DNA of 57,684 nucleotides from GCA-2725625 sp964574215. GTDB taxonomy: Bacteria; Pseudomonadota; Alphaproteobacteria; Rhodospirillales; UBA2165. The stretch lies in contig CAZNLR010000033.1 of assembly GCA_964574215.1 (NCBI GenBank), positions 1 through 57,684 of the forward strand. The letters run 5' to 3'. This document shows positions 24,711-34,462 of the stretch, in pieces (position 1 is the first letter of the stretch; each line of letters begins with the position of its first letter). A model generated the notes under the pieces. That model ran no database searches. It was not told the origin of the DNA and was given only the letters and a program-made list of their open reading frames with translations. Position numbers and translations under genes: made by a program.

Positions 24711-25217
24711 TTACGATTTCTTTTCCTGATCCACCAATTGGTCGGGTTCCAGAATAACCAGGAGTTCGCCTTCCAGGGGATAGATGCAGGTAGCAAATTT
24801 GCGCCATTCCGCTTCCAGAGTATTGGGTATCGGTTCTTTTTGGTTAACCGACACGCTCAGCACGTCGCCGATGGAATCGACCAGCAAATTGTACAATTCG
24901 GCGCCGTATTCCACGGTAACGCCGATGGGATCCTCTTTGTGCGCATCATCATCGTCATCTGCTGCCGGGGGCAAACCGAGACATACTCTGACATCGATAA
25001 CGGTCACGATGTGACCGCGTAGATTGATGGAACCCGTAATGTGAGGCGGTGCCAAAGGAATAAAGGCGATATTTTCGAGATGCAGAATATCCCGGACCTT
25101 TAAAACGGGAACACCAAATAACTGTTCACCTACACGGAAGGTTACAAAGTCTTCTTTGGATTCTTCGGAAACGTCGATTATTTCGCGCGTGTCCTGGGTC
25201 GCTAATTCGTTTGCCAT
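24711..25217 (-). CDS. cheW: Chemotaxis coupling protein CheW
   Basis: 168 residues. CheW beta-barrel signature: FVTFRVGEQLFGVPVLKVRDIL, then PPHITGSINLRGHIVTVIDVR with the conserved Arg of NLRG, and LVDSIGDVLSV. An acidic Asp-rich loop (ADDDDDAHKED) is inserted after strand 5. CheW links chemoreceptors to CheA. No cheA is adjacent; the MCP, hemerythrin and response regulator nearby fit a dispersed chemosensory set. Confidence 0.93.
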   Translation of the reverse strand: MANELATQDTREIIDVSEESKEDFVTFRVGEQLFGVPVLKVRDILHLENIAFIPLAPPHITGSINLRGHIVTVIDVRVCLGLPPAADDDDDAHKEDPIGVTVEYGAELYNLLVDSIGDVLSVSVNQKEPIPNTLEAEWRKFATCIYPLEGELLVILEPDQLVDQEKKS

Positions 25218-25316
25218 TTTATGCCGTCACCTTTCTACCTTTGATATTGTCTTCGATAGACTGACTTGTTCCAAACGAATTAAATAGTCCAATTTTCCAA
25301 AAATTCCACAAAATAG

Positions 25317-25330
25317 TTGAACTAGTTCAA
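25317..25330. promoter_or_regulatory. Perfect 14-bp palindrome upstream of cheW
   Basis: TTGAACTAGTTCAA is fully symmetric and lies 100 bases upstream of the cheW start and 20 bases after the feruloyl-CoA synthase stop. Its length and lack of a T-run favour an operator over a terminator. The binding protein is unknown. Confidence 0.4.
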
Positions 25331-25349
25331 ATTTTTTCTGCGTAACCCT

Positions 25350-27188
25350 CTAATTAAAAACGATAATTTCGTCACCATTGCCGTAAAGGATGTCGACCAA
25401 TTCCGCCCGCCTGGCCAACACGGCCCGCTGGTTAAGGTAACCTTTGTCGGTAATTTCGTTGGCGTCGATATTGGGCGGTTCAGCCATGATCAAAGCCCGG
25501 GCAATTCGAGTACTGCTGCCAGGATTGTCCTGGTTATAGGCATCAATCCCCTGGACCAAAGCGTTCCGAACGTCGGCGCTTGAGATTATTTCGGTCAACG
25601 GCGTATCGTCCGTAGCATCGGAACACAGGGCGCGGCACCCGGCTATGTTGGGAAAAATCAGAATACCCAACTCCGATCTGTCATGGCCGGCGATGGCCGC
25701 ATCCTGGATGATATTGGGCGCCGACGAGACCACATTGGTTCTAAGGCCGCCGACAAATACCCACGTCCCGGAAGACAGTTTGAAGTTTTCTGAAACCCGT
25801 CCATCGAAAACGATTCCCTTGGATGGATCATCCGGATCTTCCAGTTTTACGGCGTCGCCAATACAGTAGAATCCATCGTCATCGAAGGCCTCTTCCGTCA
25901 TATCATCCTGCTGCCAATAACCCGGCATGATGTTTGGACCCCGCACCCTGATTTCCATCTTTTCCTCATTGGGCACCAGCTTGAGTTCGGTGCCCGGTAT
26001 GGGCAGTCCGATCACGCCCGCTTTTTCGATCGGCCAATAAACTTGTGTGCAGTCGGGCGCGGTTTCGGTGGAGCCCCAGCCGGCCACCATCATGACTTTC
26101 TTGCCCGTTGCTTGAACTGCCAGACTATCCAATTGTTCCCAGGCACTTTGAGTCAAAGCCGCAGCGGCATAAAATATGATGTCCAGATCCTTGAAAAAAT
26201 TGTCCCGCAGATCGCTGTCCGCCTCCAAATACGGCAGCAGCATGTCGTACCCGCGGGGCACATTGTAATAAAAGGTCGGCGAAATTTCTTTCAGGTTGGC
26301 CACCGTCTGTTCGATGATGCCGGGCGCCGGCTTGCCTCCGTCCACATACATCGAACCGCCGTTGCGGAGCATCATGTTAAGATTGTGATTGCCGCCGAAG
26401 GTATGGTTCCACGGCAGCCAGTCGACCGTTACCGGCGGCTTGTCCTCCAGGAACTTGAAGACTTGGGAAATCGCCTGTTGGTTGGAACACAGCATGCGCT
26501 GGGTATTGATGACGCCCTTGGGCAAACCGGTAGAGCCCGAGGTAAATAGGATCTTTGCGATGGTGTCGGGACCGACCTTGGCGAACGCCTGATCGACGTC
26601 GTCCGTCGGCGCCGTACCCGTCAAATCGGCAAAGTCCGTTACCCCATCGGTATGGGGGTTTCTGCTGGACACTATTTCCGCACCGCCAAATTCGACGCCG
26701 TTCAGGGCCCCTCCGAATTTCGCGCCGTCATCGGCAAAAACCAATCCGGGCGTGGTTTCGCCGAGAATATGTTTCAGTTTGCCGAAGTCCTGGGACATCA
26801 GCGAATAGGCGGGGGAGATCGGCGCTACCGGTATACCCACATGCATCGCACCGAACAACAGCAAGGCGTTATCGACGCTGTTATCCGACAAAATGGCCAC
26901 CGGACGTTCCGCCGACAATCCCCGGTTCAGCAGTGATTGGCCGATCGACCGAATATCCTTCAGGAAACTACGATAGGTGACACGCCGCCAGTCACCATCC
27001 GGTCCCGTCCGGTCGGCGATGAAAACGGCATCCGGCGTTTTTTGGGCCCAATCCAATAGCCACTGGCTCTGGCTATTGGGATAGTCTCCAATCTTTTGTG
27101 GCGATCTCAAAATCATACCGCCGTCGGGTAGATTTTCCACATCGACTTCCGGTTTCGCCATGTTGAGCAATTTTACGGGGGACGCCAT
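25350..27188 (-). CDS. Feruloyl-CoA synthase-type acyl-CoA ligase
   Basis: 612 residues. AMP-binding motif TSGSTGLPKGV near 215, the feruloyl-CoA synthase-type block LPWNHTFGGNHNLNMMLRNGG, and GWGSTETAP. It lacks the usual C-terminal PXXXXGK segment of other acyl-CoA ligases, as feruloyl-CoA synthases do. It would activate ferulate, caffeate or a related hydroxycinnamate with ATP and CoA. GAGAGG precedes the ATG. The matching hydratase/aldolase and vanillin dehydrogenase are not nearby, so the exact substrate is uncertain. Confidence 0.85.
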   Translation of the reverse strand: MASPVKLLNMAKPEVDVENLPDGGMILRSPQKIGDYPNSQSQWLLDWAQKTPDAVFIADRTGPDGDWRRVTYRSFLKDIRSIGQSLLNRGLSAERPVAILSDNSVDNALLLFGAMHVGIPVAPISPAYSLMSQDFGKLKHILGETTPGLVFADDGAKFGGALNGVEFGGAEIVSSRNPHTDGVTDFADLTGTAPTDDVDQAFAKVGPDTIAKILFTSGSTGLPKGVINTQRMLCSNQQAISQVFKFLEDKPPVTVDWLPWNHTFGGNHNLNMMLRNGGSMYVDGGKPAPGIIEQTVANLKEISPTFYYNVPRGYDMLLPYLEADSDLRDNFFKDLDIIFYAAAALTQSAWEQLDSLAVQATGKKVMMVAGWGSTETAPDCTQVYWPIEKAGVIGLPIPGTELKLVPNEEKMEIRVRGPNIMPGYWQQDDMTEEAFDDDGFYCIGDAVKLEDPDDPSKGIVFDGRVSENFKLSSGTWVFVGGLRTNVVSSAPNIIQDAAIAGHDRSELGILIFPNIAGCRALCSDATDDTPLTEIISSADVRNALVQGIDAYNQDNPGSSTRIARALIMAEPPNIDANEITDKGYLNQRAVLARRAELVDILYGNGDEIIVFN

Positions 27189-27339
27189 GAGTGACCTCTC
27201 TTGTCAAAGAATCTTGCGGTTTTCAGACTGCCGGTATTTGTTTTCCGCTTCGATTTCCCATTCGATTTTCCGGGAAACTTATCGTATTCTAGACGTCCTG
27301 ATTATAAACGCCAAGAAACTGTCCATCGGAGAGGTAATA

Positions 27340-28305
27340 ATGAAAATCGCGGTGAAAACCTTAACTGGCATCAAGTCGCCGACATTTTTTTTCACTACCT
27401 TCAGCTTGTGTTTCAGCCTATTGATCTCGACTGCCTACAGCCAGAACCAGCCAACCTATCGCAGTTGGAGTGATCCCAACAAAGCGCAACAATCGAGCAC
27501 CGACCTAAGGACTATGGTCGATGAATTGAACAAGCTGGTCGACAAGGCTGACAAGCAACGGGCCGCCGATCCTAATTTTCTGCGGGATCTAAGGGATCTG
27601 GCGAGGCGCTATGACCAACCATTGCGTACGGCCTTACTGACGGAAACTTTTTCCGACGGGAATTTCACGGCCAATCCCAAGTGGACTCCTACGGCCGGGA
27701 AATGGTGGGTGGAAAAAGGCTTCGGTCTGCGCGCCGCTTTCGAACAGGAGCAGCAGCAATCGAGCGGAGACAGCGGCAAAAGAGATATCGGCAAAGAACT
27801 GCTGGGTGCCATCCTGAACCAGGCCCTTGGTGGCAAACAAGGGGGAAGCCAGGGGAGCCGTTCAACCAGCAGCTCGACGGAGAGGGCCTCGATTTATACC
27901 CCGCTTACGATCAGTAATGCTTTCGCGTTGAAAGTTGATTTCACGTCCTGGCGAAATCAGGGCAGTTTCGAGATAACAACCTATCAAGGCGGTGACCGCA
28001 GAATCGGCTACCGGCTGTATTACCGAACCGGTAAGAACCCTTCCATCGAATTGGCGCGCTCGACGGCTTATGGAAGTACCACTCTCAAGACCTATGCCCA
28101 AACCTTGAATCTAGAAGATAAACGCACCCATTCTATTCAATGGACGCGCAACCGGTTTGGTGAAATGGCAATCAGCGTAGACGGTAAAAAATTGCTCTCC
28201 GCGACCGACAATACTCTAAATCGGCCCTTTGATGGACTCACCATCACCAATCTCGGGGGTGATTACATTATTGGCCGAGTGAATATCGAGGGCACCAAAT
28301 CCTGA
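27340..28305 (+). CDS. Exported protein of unknown function (321 aa)
   Basis: Start at the ATG 27340, with GGAGAGG just upstream; longer frames overlap the divergent ligase. Signal peptide about 1-31 (ending TAYSQ). A helical segment (about 50-85) precedes a beta-rich domain (about 95-320) that may have a jelly-roll fold, from elements such as ALKVDFTSWRNQGSFEITTYQ, GYRLYYRTG, HSIQWTRNRFGEMAISVDGK. A Ser/Gly/Gln-rich loop interrupts it at 130-180. Possibly a carbohydrate- or ligand-binding lectin-like protein. It sits 7 bases upstream of the FAD oxidoreductase gene. Confidence 0.65.
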   Translation: MKIAVKTLTGIKSPTFFFTTFSLCFSLLISTAYSQNQPTYRSWSDPNKAQQSSTDLRTMVDELNKLVDKADKQRAADPNFLRDLRDLARRYDQPLRTALLTETFSDGNFTANPKWTPTAGKWWVEKGFGLRAAFEQEQQQSSGDSGKRDIGKELLGAILNQALGGKQGGSQGSRSTSSSTERASIYTPLTISNAFALKVDFTSWRNQGSFEITTYQGGDRRIGYRLYYRTGKNPSIELARSTAYGSTTLKTYAQTLNLEDKRTHSIQWTRNRFGEMAISVDGKKLLSATDNTLNRPFDGLTITNLGGDYIIGRVNIEGTKS

Positions 28306-28312
28306 GCAATCT

Positions 28313-29707
28313 ATGGCGGTCCTTTCTTCAAAGGGATTGAAATTCGATTTCGCTGTCCCGGTGGTTATTGTCGGCGGCGGCGCGGCCGGAATGGTCGCGG
28401 CGCTTTCCTGCCGCGATGCCGGAATCGCCCCTCTTGTGATCGAACGGGACCGGGTCCCGAGCGGCAGCACCGGACTTTCATCAGGTATGATTCCGGCCTG
28501 CGGCACCCGGTTGCAATCGCAAAACGGGGTAGAGGATTCAGTCGATATATTAGCCGCCGACATTTCAGCCAAAGCCAAAGGTCACGTTGAGGACACTTTG
28601 GTCAGAGAAATCTGCCGGGTCTCAGGGCCCACCATCGACTGGCTGATTGACGATCATGGCATTGAATTAACGTTGGTCGGCGGGTTTTTGTATCCCGGTC
28701 ACAGCCGCCTGAGAATGCATGCGCCGCCATCCCGCCAGGGGATTGATCTCATCGGATCCCTGACCGAAGCAGCGGAATCGGCTGGTATCGATATTCTGAC
28801 AGAGGCCAAGGTCTGTGATCTTTATGCAGAGGATGGACGCATTGACGGTATCCGGCTGCAGCGGCCCGACGGAAGTCAAGAAACAATCGGGTGCGTAACG
28901 TTGATACTGGCGTGCAACGGGTTCGGCGGAAATCCTGATCTGGTGCGCAAATATATCCCTGATATGGCCGAGGCCAATTATTTCGGCCACACCGGTAATC
29001 AAGGTGATGCCGTTATCTGGGGCCAGGAGTTGGGGGCGGCATTGCTAAACCTGGGCGCCTATCAAGGTCATGGTTCCGTCGCTCATCCCCACGGCATCCT
29101 GATTACCTGGGCGCTGATGACCGAAGGCGGTATTCAGGTCAATTCAGACGCCGAACGCTTTAGCAATGAGCACGAAGGGTATTCGGAACAAGGTAAAAGG
29201 GTCATGTCCGAGAAACAGGGTCTGGCCTGGAACATTTATGACCAACGGATTCACCAACTGGGTTTGGAGTTTGAAGATTACCGCCAAGCGGAAAAGATGA
29301 ATGCCGTACATTCAGCCGAGACAATCGAAGATCTCGCCGAAACCTTAGGCCTATCCTCTGCGGCTTTGGCGAAAACGATCAGCGAATGCGAGGGTTACGT
29401 TTCGGCTGGACAAGTCGATCCATTGGGGAGAGATTTTACAAGTAAACCAACTTTGGTTCCGCCCTATTACGGTATCAAAGTAACCGGCTCCCTGTTTCAT
29501 ACGCAAGGTGGATTGGCCATCAACGATCAGGCACGTGTTTTAATGGAAAACGGCTCGGCATTTCCCAACCTGTTTGCCGCCGGTGGCGCCGCGACGGGAA
29601 TTTCGGGACCGGCAGATTGGGGATACTTGTCCGGAAACGGCCTTCTGACGGCCGTGTCACTGGGGCGGCTTGCCGGACAATCGGCGGCTCAGCAGGTGAA
29701 ATCTTGA
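28313..29707 (+). CDS. FAD-dependent oxidoreductase of the fumarate reductase/ketosteroid dehydrogenase family
   Basis: 464 residues. N-terminal dinucleotide motif VVIVGGGAAGMVAAL, then ERD-VPSGSTGLSSGM as the FAD isoalloxazine loop, ACNGFGGNPDLV, and C-terminal GGLAINDQARVL with NLFAAGGAATGISGP that closes the FAD site. Family members oxidise or reduce C-C bonds next to carbonyl or carboxyl groups. The substrate is unknown. Probably co-transcribed with the preceding exported protein. Confidence 0.87.
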   Translation: MAVLSSKGLKFDFAVPVVIVGGGAAGMVAALSCRDAGIAPLVIERDRVPSGSTGLSSGMIPACGTRLQSQNGVEDSVDILAADISAKAKGHVEDTLVREICRVSGPTIDWLIDDHGIELTLVGGFLYPGHSRLRMHAPPSRQGIDLIGSLTEAAESAGIDILTEAKVCDLYAEDGRIDGIRLQRPDGSQETIGCVTLILACNGFGGNPDLVRKYIPDMAEANYFGHTGNQGDAVIWGQELGAALLNLGAYQGHGSVAHPHGILITWALMTEGGIQVNSDAERFSNEHEGYSEQGKRVMSEKQGLAWNIYDQRIHQLGLEFEDYRQAEKMNAVHSAETIEDLAETLGLSSAALAKTISECEGYVSAGQVDPLGRDFTSKPTLVPPYYGIKVTGSLFHTQGGLAINDQARVLMENGSAFPNLFAAGGAATGISGPADWGYLSGNGLLTAVSLGRLAGQSAAQQVKS

Positions 29708-29736
29708 AAGAACCCAAGCTAGATAGGATTTACCGC

Positions 29737-30144
29737 TTAAAAGAGCCCGCCGTCATTGAAGGCTGTTTTGTATTTTTTATCCTGCTCAAGGATGTGGCCG
29801 CCCCACCATTGACGTAAGAAGACGACGAGATCGTCCTGGACGGTGTCCGAGCCTTTCAGCCAGTCGGACGTCAGTTGGGATATTTTTTTGATATATTCAA
29901 CATGCTGCTGGAGATGTTCTTCATAGTTCTCGTAGTCGTACTTCTCCATATACGATTCTTCGGCGGCGAAATGAGTCGTCACATAGCCCGCCAATTTATC
30001 CAGGGCATCCCCTAACTCATCCGAATTTTCTTTTAACCACTCCTCATCGGTCATTTCGCCAACCATATTGAAGATGGTTTTGTGATGAGAATCCAACTCA
30101 GCCACGCCGACCGAGTAGGAGTTATCCCATGTTTTAAAATCCAT
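29737..30144 (-). CDS. Bacteriohemerythrin
   Basis: 135 residues, the length of single-domain bacteriohemerythrins. Di-iron ligands visible in order: His21 in LDSHHKTIF, HFAAEESYM (His and Glu), HLQQHVEY (two His) and HILEQD (His and Asp). It reversibly binds O2 in the cytoplasm and can deliver or sense oxygen. Downstream of the MCP gene on the same strand, 120 bases away, suggesting a shared oxygen-related role. Confidence 0.95.
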   Translation of the reverse strand: MDFKTWDNSYSVGVAELDSHHKTIFNMVGEMTDEEWLKENSDELGDALDKLAGYVTTHFAAEESYMEKYDYENYEEHLQQHVEYIKKISQLTSDWLKGSDTVQDDLVVFLRQWWGGHILEQDKKYKTAFNDGGLF

Positions 30145-30264
30145 TTTAATAACGACCCAATTAAGCAGCGCGTTTAGCTACTAAAAACTACCAACACCGC
30201 TTAATTTGCCGTTATTAAAATGACGGGTCAATGAGTAAAATTTTATACCTCTCATCAAAAAATA

Positions 30265-32148
30265 TTACGCCTGCCTGATATCGGCCAGGAAATTATCTAC
30301 TTCGTGCCGCAAGTTTTCTGATTGTTTGGATAGATCACCCGACGCGGCCAGAACCTGATCGGCGCCCTGCCCGGTTTCATCGGCAACATTTCTAACGCCT
30401 TGGATATTCGAAGTAACCTCCTGGGTTCCCGATGCCGCTTGCTCGACATTCCGGGCAATTTCCTGGGTCGCGGCGCCCTGCTCTTCAACAGCGGCCGCAA
30501 TTCCCGAGGCGATTTCGTTTATTTCACCGATGGTCAGCGTAACGCCGCGAATGGACTCCACTGAAATATTGGTCGCCGATTGAATTTCTGAAATTTGGTT
30601 GGCGATCTGTTCAGTCGCCTTTGCAGTCTGGCTGGCGAGGTTTCCGACCTCGGAGGCAACCACCGCAAACCCCTTGCCCGCATCGCCGGCGCGCGCCGCC
30701 TCGATGGTGGCATTGAGCGCCAAAAGGTTGGTCTGGCTGGCAATATCATTGATCAGTTCAACCACTTCACCGATCTGCTCGGCGGCTTCCACCAATCCTG
30801 TGATCTGCTCGTTGGTTTTTTGGGCCTCCTGAACTGCCTGATTGGAAATCGTCGAGGATTTGTTGACCTGAGACGAAATTTCGACAATGGACTTTGACAG
30901 TTCCTCGGCGGCGGCAGCCACGGTTTGAACGTTGGATGAAGCTTGCTCGGCGGCGATGGCTACGGCTTTTGATTCCGAAGACGTCGTTTCGGCGTTCGTA
31001 TTCATCAATTCCGAGGTCGCCTGCAGTTCAGTCGCCGCGGCGGAAACATTTTCGACGATGCCGCCCACGCTTCGCTGAAAATCATCAGCCAAATTGATCA
31101 TCATCTGACGCCGTTCCTCGGCTTCCTGTTGCTGACGCCGCTCGTCTTCTTGCTGAGCTTCACGTTTCCTTTTTGCCTCGGCCTCGGCTTCCGCCCGTTC
31201 ACGCTCGATTTCCTGACGCTGACGTTCTGCTTCGGCATCGGCTTCACGCTTCTGCCGTTCAATATCCTGCTGCTGCTGTTCGGCTTCCAACTTCAATTTT
31301 TGTTCTTTTTCCTTTTCGGCGGCCTGCCGTTGGATTTCGCTCTCTTTTTCCAAGCGTTCGCGCTCGATTGCATTCTGCTTGAACACCTCGACGGCAGCGG
31401 CCATTTGACCGATTTCGTCTCTCCGCCCGGTTCCGAAGATTTCCACGCTGGTATCGCCGTCCGCCAGCAAGTGCATGCCTTGGGTCATGGTTTTCAACGG
31501 CAATGCGGTACTGCGGCCGATCAATAGCGCAATCAGTCCGATAACCAGAAGGATTACCAAAGTAACGCCGCCGAAGGTCATGGCCTGTTTCGAAAAGGCT
31601 TCGTCGACATCGTCGAGGTAAATACCGGAACCGATAATCCAACCCCACGGTTTGTAACCCTTCACATAGGACAATTTTTCCACCGGAACATCGAAACCGG
31701 GTTTTGCCCATTGATAGTTTACGAATCCGGCCCCGCTTTCCTTGACCTTATCGACGAAGGCGACGAACAGGTGTTTTCCCATGGGGTCTTTGAATTTCGC
31801 TAGGTTTTTGCCGTCCAGTTTCGGTTTGATCGGGTGCATGACCATATTCGGCGTCATGTCATTGATCCAAAGGTAGTCGCTTTTATTATAACGCATCGAT
31901 TTGATGGCGTATTTGGCGCCCTCTTGCGCGGCTTCTACCGTTATGCGTCCGGCCCTGGCTTCCTCGCCATACTTGGCAACGACACTATGGGCGACTTCGA
32001 CGATGTTGCGGGTTTTCGCCTGCCGGTCGGCGAGCATGCTGTCGTTCAGCCAGAATAGGCCGAGTCCGGCGACAAAAACGATGCCGCCAATTGAAGCGGC
32101 GACAATGATCCAGAGCTTGGCACTCATTTTTAAGTTTGCTAGCGACAT
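30265..32148 (-). CDS. Methyl-accepting chemotaxis protein with Cache sensor and long coiled-coil insert
   Basis: 627 residues from the ATG at 32148 (AAGGAAG upstream; a longer frame to 32199 lacks a site). TM1 about 12-32, a periplasmic single Cache (sCache_2) domain to about 185 (SDYLWINDMTPNMVMHP, GWIIGSGIYLDDVD), TM2 about 190-212, HAMP about 213-265, and MCP signalling domain from about 365, with hairpin tip EVVELINDIASQTNLLALNATIEAARAGDAGKGFAVVA. Between HAMP and signalling domain is an 85-residue insert of Glu, Gln, Arg, Lys and Ala, clearly coiled coil. It probably senses small carboxylates. Confidence 0.93.
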   Translation of the reverse strand: MSLANLKMSAKLWIIVAASIGGIVFVAGLGLFWLNDSMLADRQAKTRNIVEVAHSVVAKYGEEARAGRITVEAAQEGAKYAIKSMRYNKSDYLWINDMTPNMVMHPIKPKLDGKNLAKFKDPMGKHLFVAFVDKVKESGAGFVNYQWAKPGFDVPVEKLSYVKGYKPWGWIIGSGIYLDDVDEAFSKQAMTFGGVTLVILLVIGLIALLIGRSTALPLKTMTQGMHLLADGDTSVEIFGTGRRDEIGQMAAAVEVFKQNAIERERLEKESEIQRQAAEKEKEQKLKLEAEQQQQDIERQKREADAEAERQRQEIERERAEAEAEAKRKREAQQEDERRQQQEAEERRQMMINLADDFQRSVGGIVENVSAAATELQATSELMNTNAETTSSESKAVAIAAEQASSNVQTVAAAAEELSKSIVEISSQVNKSSTISNQAVQEAQKTNEQITGLVEAAEQIGEVVELINDIASQTNLLALNATIEAARAGDAGKGFAVVASEVGNLASQTAKATEQIANQISEIQSATNISVESIRGVTLTIGEINEIASGIAAAVEEQGAATQEIARNVEQAASGTQEVTSNIQGVRNVADETGQGADQVLAASGDLSKQSENLRHEVDNFLADIRQA

Positions 32149-32552
32149 GATTCTTCCTTTTATTCTTGATCGGCATAACTGGCGCGGGGTGTGCCCCACG
32201 CCGCCAGGTTAAATTTTTCGGAGTTCATTCCGGTTTATATGAAATTTGTTTAATATAAAAAGTCGGACTTGCCGATGATTTAGATCAATTAAAAAATAAG
32301 TAAAAACCGCAATATTTACTGTTCTTTTTACATAGTTATTTTTGGTCTCGACAATAAAAGTTGGATTTTTTTCAATTTGATCTGTGAAAGACTCCCTATT
32401 TGGCATACTCGGGATGTCCTGGCGAGGCAAAGCAAAGCAAACCGCCCTTGTATTCCTGTTTTTCGCCGCTATAGTCCGCGCGCCGGCTATCCGCCGTGTG
32501 AAATTCGGCGGCGGCGAAATCTTATTCTCAATTATTATGTGTTATTAGGCCG
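32149..32552. other. Intergenic region between the MCP gene and typA
   Basis: 404 bases, AT-rich on the MCP side. It contains an FNR-like box (32275-32288) oriented for the MCP. On the typA side there is no obvious promoter, and typA starts with a poor ribosome site. Short open frames here have no support. Confidence 0.5.
32275..32288 (-). promoter_or_regulatory. FNR/FixK-like site upstream of the MCP gene
   Basis: On the minus strand TTGAT-CTAA-ATCAT, nine of ten conserved positions of the FNR-family box (TTGAT-N4-ATCAA). A -10-like TATATT follows 17 bases downstream, roughly the class II spacing. It lies 127 bases upstream of the MCP start codon. Fits oxygen-regulated expression of the MCP and perhaps the hemerythrin. 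Confidence 0.5.
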
Positions 32553-34376
32553 ATGGAACTGCGTAATATCGCCATCATCGCTCACGTCGATCATGGCAAA
32601 ACCACGTTGGTGGATTGTCTTCTCAAACAGAGCGGTGTTTTCCGCGAAAATCAACAGGTTGCCGAACGCGCCATGGATTCGAACGATCTTGAGCGCGAAC
32701 GTGGGATTACCATATTGGCCAAATGCACCTCGGTCGAATGGAACGGCGCCCGCATCAATATCGTCGACACGCCCGGCCACGCCGATTTCGGCGGCGAGGT
32801 CGAACGCATTCTTTCGATGGTCGACGGCGTTGTCGTTCTTGTCGATGCGGCTGAAGGCCCCATGCCTCAAACCAAATTCGTCCTGGGTAAGGCCTTGGGT
32901 TTGGGCCTTCGACCGATCGTTCTGATCAACAAAGTCGACCGGCCGGACCAGCGGGCCGACGAAGTTCTCGACGAAATATTCGATCTGTTCGCCGCCTTGG
33001 ATGCGGATGAGTTCCAACTCGATTTCCCCCATCTTTATTCGTCGGCCAAGGAAGGCTGGGCGGCCGAAGAGCCGGAAGGCCCCAAAGAAGATATGACGCC
33101 GCTTTTTGAATTGATTTTGCGTCACGTTTCTCCGCCCGATGTCACGGATGGAGGACCGTTTACCATGCTGGCGACCACGCTGGAGGCCAATCCCTATCTC
33201 GGACGCCTGCTGACGGGAAAAATCGCTACCGGCAAGGCGGTCCGCAACATGGCGATCAAGGCAATGAACAGGCATGGTGAAATTATTGAAGAAGGCAGAA
33301 TTTCACAACTTTTGGCCTTCCGCGGATTGGAGCGCATTCAGATTGAAGAGGCCGAGGCCGGTGATATCGTCGCCATTGCGGGACTTGAAAAAGCCACTGT
33401 CGCCGATACGTTGACCAGCCCCGAAGTCATCCAGGCGATTGAAGCCGAACCCATCGATCCGCCGACGCTCGCCATGACGTTTTCCATCAATGATTCTCCT
33501 CTGGCCGGTCAAGAAGGCGATAAAGTGACTTCGCGTGTCATCTGGGACCGTTTGGCCAGAGAGGCCGAAGGCAACGTCGCCTTAATCGTTTCCCGGACGG
33601 ATGACATGAACGCCTTTGAAGTAGCGGGACGTGGCGAACTACAATTGGCGGTTTTGATCGAGACCATGCGGCGGGAAGGGTTTGAGCTGTCCATCAGCCG
33701 CCCCAGGGTCGTCTATCGGGAAGACCCGGACACCGGCGAAAAACTGGAACCCATCGAGGAAGTTGTCGTCGATGTGGACGAAGAGTTTTCGGGAACGGTG
33801 GTTGAGAAACTATCGGCCCGTAAAGGTGATTTGACCGAGATGCGCGCCGCCGGCAGTGGCAAACAGAGAATCACCTTCCTGGCGCCAAGCCGGGCTTTGA
33901 TCGGATATCACGGTGAATTCCTGACCGACACAAGAGGCACCGGCGTAATGAACCGATTATTTCACGGCTATGCCCCGTTTAAAGGCGCCATCGATAAACG
34001 GCGTAACGGTACACTGATATCCATGGGCGCCGGCAAAGCGGTGGCCTATGCGCTGTGGAACCTGGAGGACAGAGGTCCCATGTTCATCGACGCCGGCGAC
34101 AAGGTCTATGGCGGTATGATTATCGGGGAACACGCGCGGGGGAACGATTTGGAAGTTAATCCACTCAAAGGAAAGCAACTCACCAATATCCGCGCGTCGG
34201 GAAAAGACGATGCCGTTGATTTGACACCGCCCATACCCATGGGACTGGACAAATCGCTCGCCTATATCGGCGACGATGAACTGGTCGAAGTTACGCCCCA
34301 GTCGGTACGGCTCCGCAAACGGTTCCTGGACCCCCACGAACGCAAACGCCAGTCCCGCAAAGCGGCGGCTGAATAA
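32553..34376 (+). CDS. typA: Ribosome-binding GTPase TypA/BipA
   Basis: 607 residues, full length. G motifs HVDHGKTTL, switch RERGITI, DTPGHADF, NKVDRPDQRADEV. Domain II and EF-G-like domains III and V follow; the C-terminal TypA-specific block contains NRLFHGYAPFKG and GMIIGEHARGNDLEVNPLKGKQLTN. TypA binds the 70S ribosome and supports assembly and growth at low temperature or under stress. Monocistronic in appearance, 86 bases before the MATE gene. Confidence 0.97.
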   Translation: MELRNIAIIAHVDHGKTTLVDCLLKQSGVFRENQQVAERAMDSNDLERERGITILAKCTSVEWNGARINIVDTPGHADFGGEVERILSMVDGVVVLVDAAEGPMPQTKFVLGKALGLGLRPIVLINKVDRPDQRADEVLDEIFDLFAALDADEFQLDFPHLYSSAKEGWAAEEPEGPKEDMTPLFELILRHVSPPDVTDGGPFTMLATTLEANPYLGRLLTGKIATGKAVRNMAIKAMNRHGEIIEEGRISQLLAFRGLERIQIEEAEAGDIVAIAGLEKATVADTLTSPEVIQAIEAEPIDPPTLAMTFSINDSPLAGQEGDKVTSRVIWDRLAREAEGNVALIVSRTDDMNAFEVAGRGELQLAVLIETMRREGFELSISRPRVVYREDPDTGEKLEPIEEVVVDVDEEFSGTVVEKLSARKGDLTEMRAAGSGKQRITFLAPSRALIGYHGEFLTDTRGTGVMNRLFHGYAPFKGAIDKRRNGTLISMGAGKAVAYALWNLEDRGPMFIDAGDKVYGGMIIGEHARGNDLEVNPLKGKQLTNIRASGKDDAVDLTPPIPMGLDKSLAYIGDDELVEVTPQSVRLRKRFLDPHERKRQSRKAAAE

Positions 34377-34462
34377 AGCGGTGAACCGAAAGCCCTGAAA
34401 TACTACGGGATACAGCGGGCTATCCGTGATATCAGCTTGGCACTGATACAACGGAATCAGAA

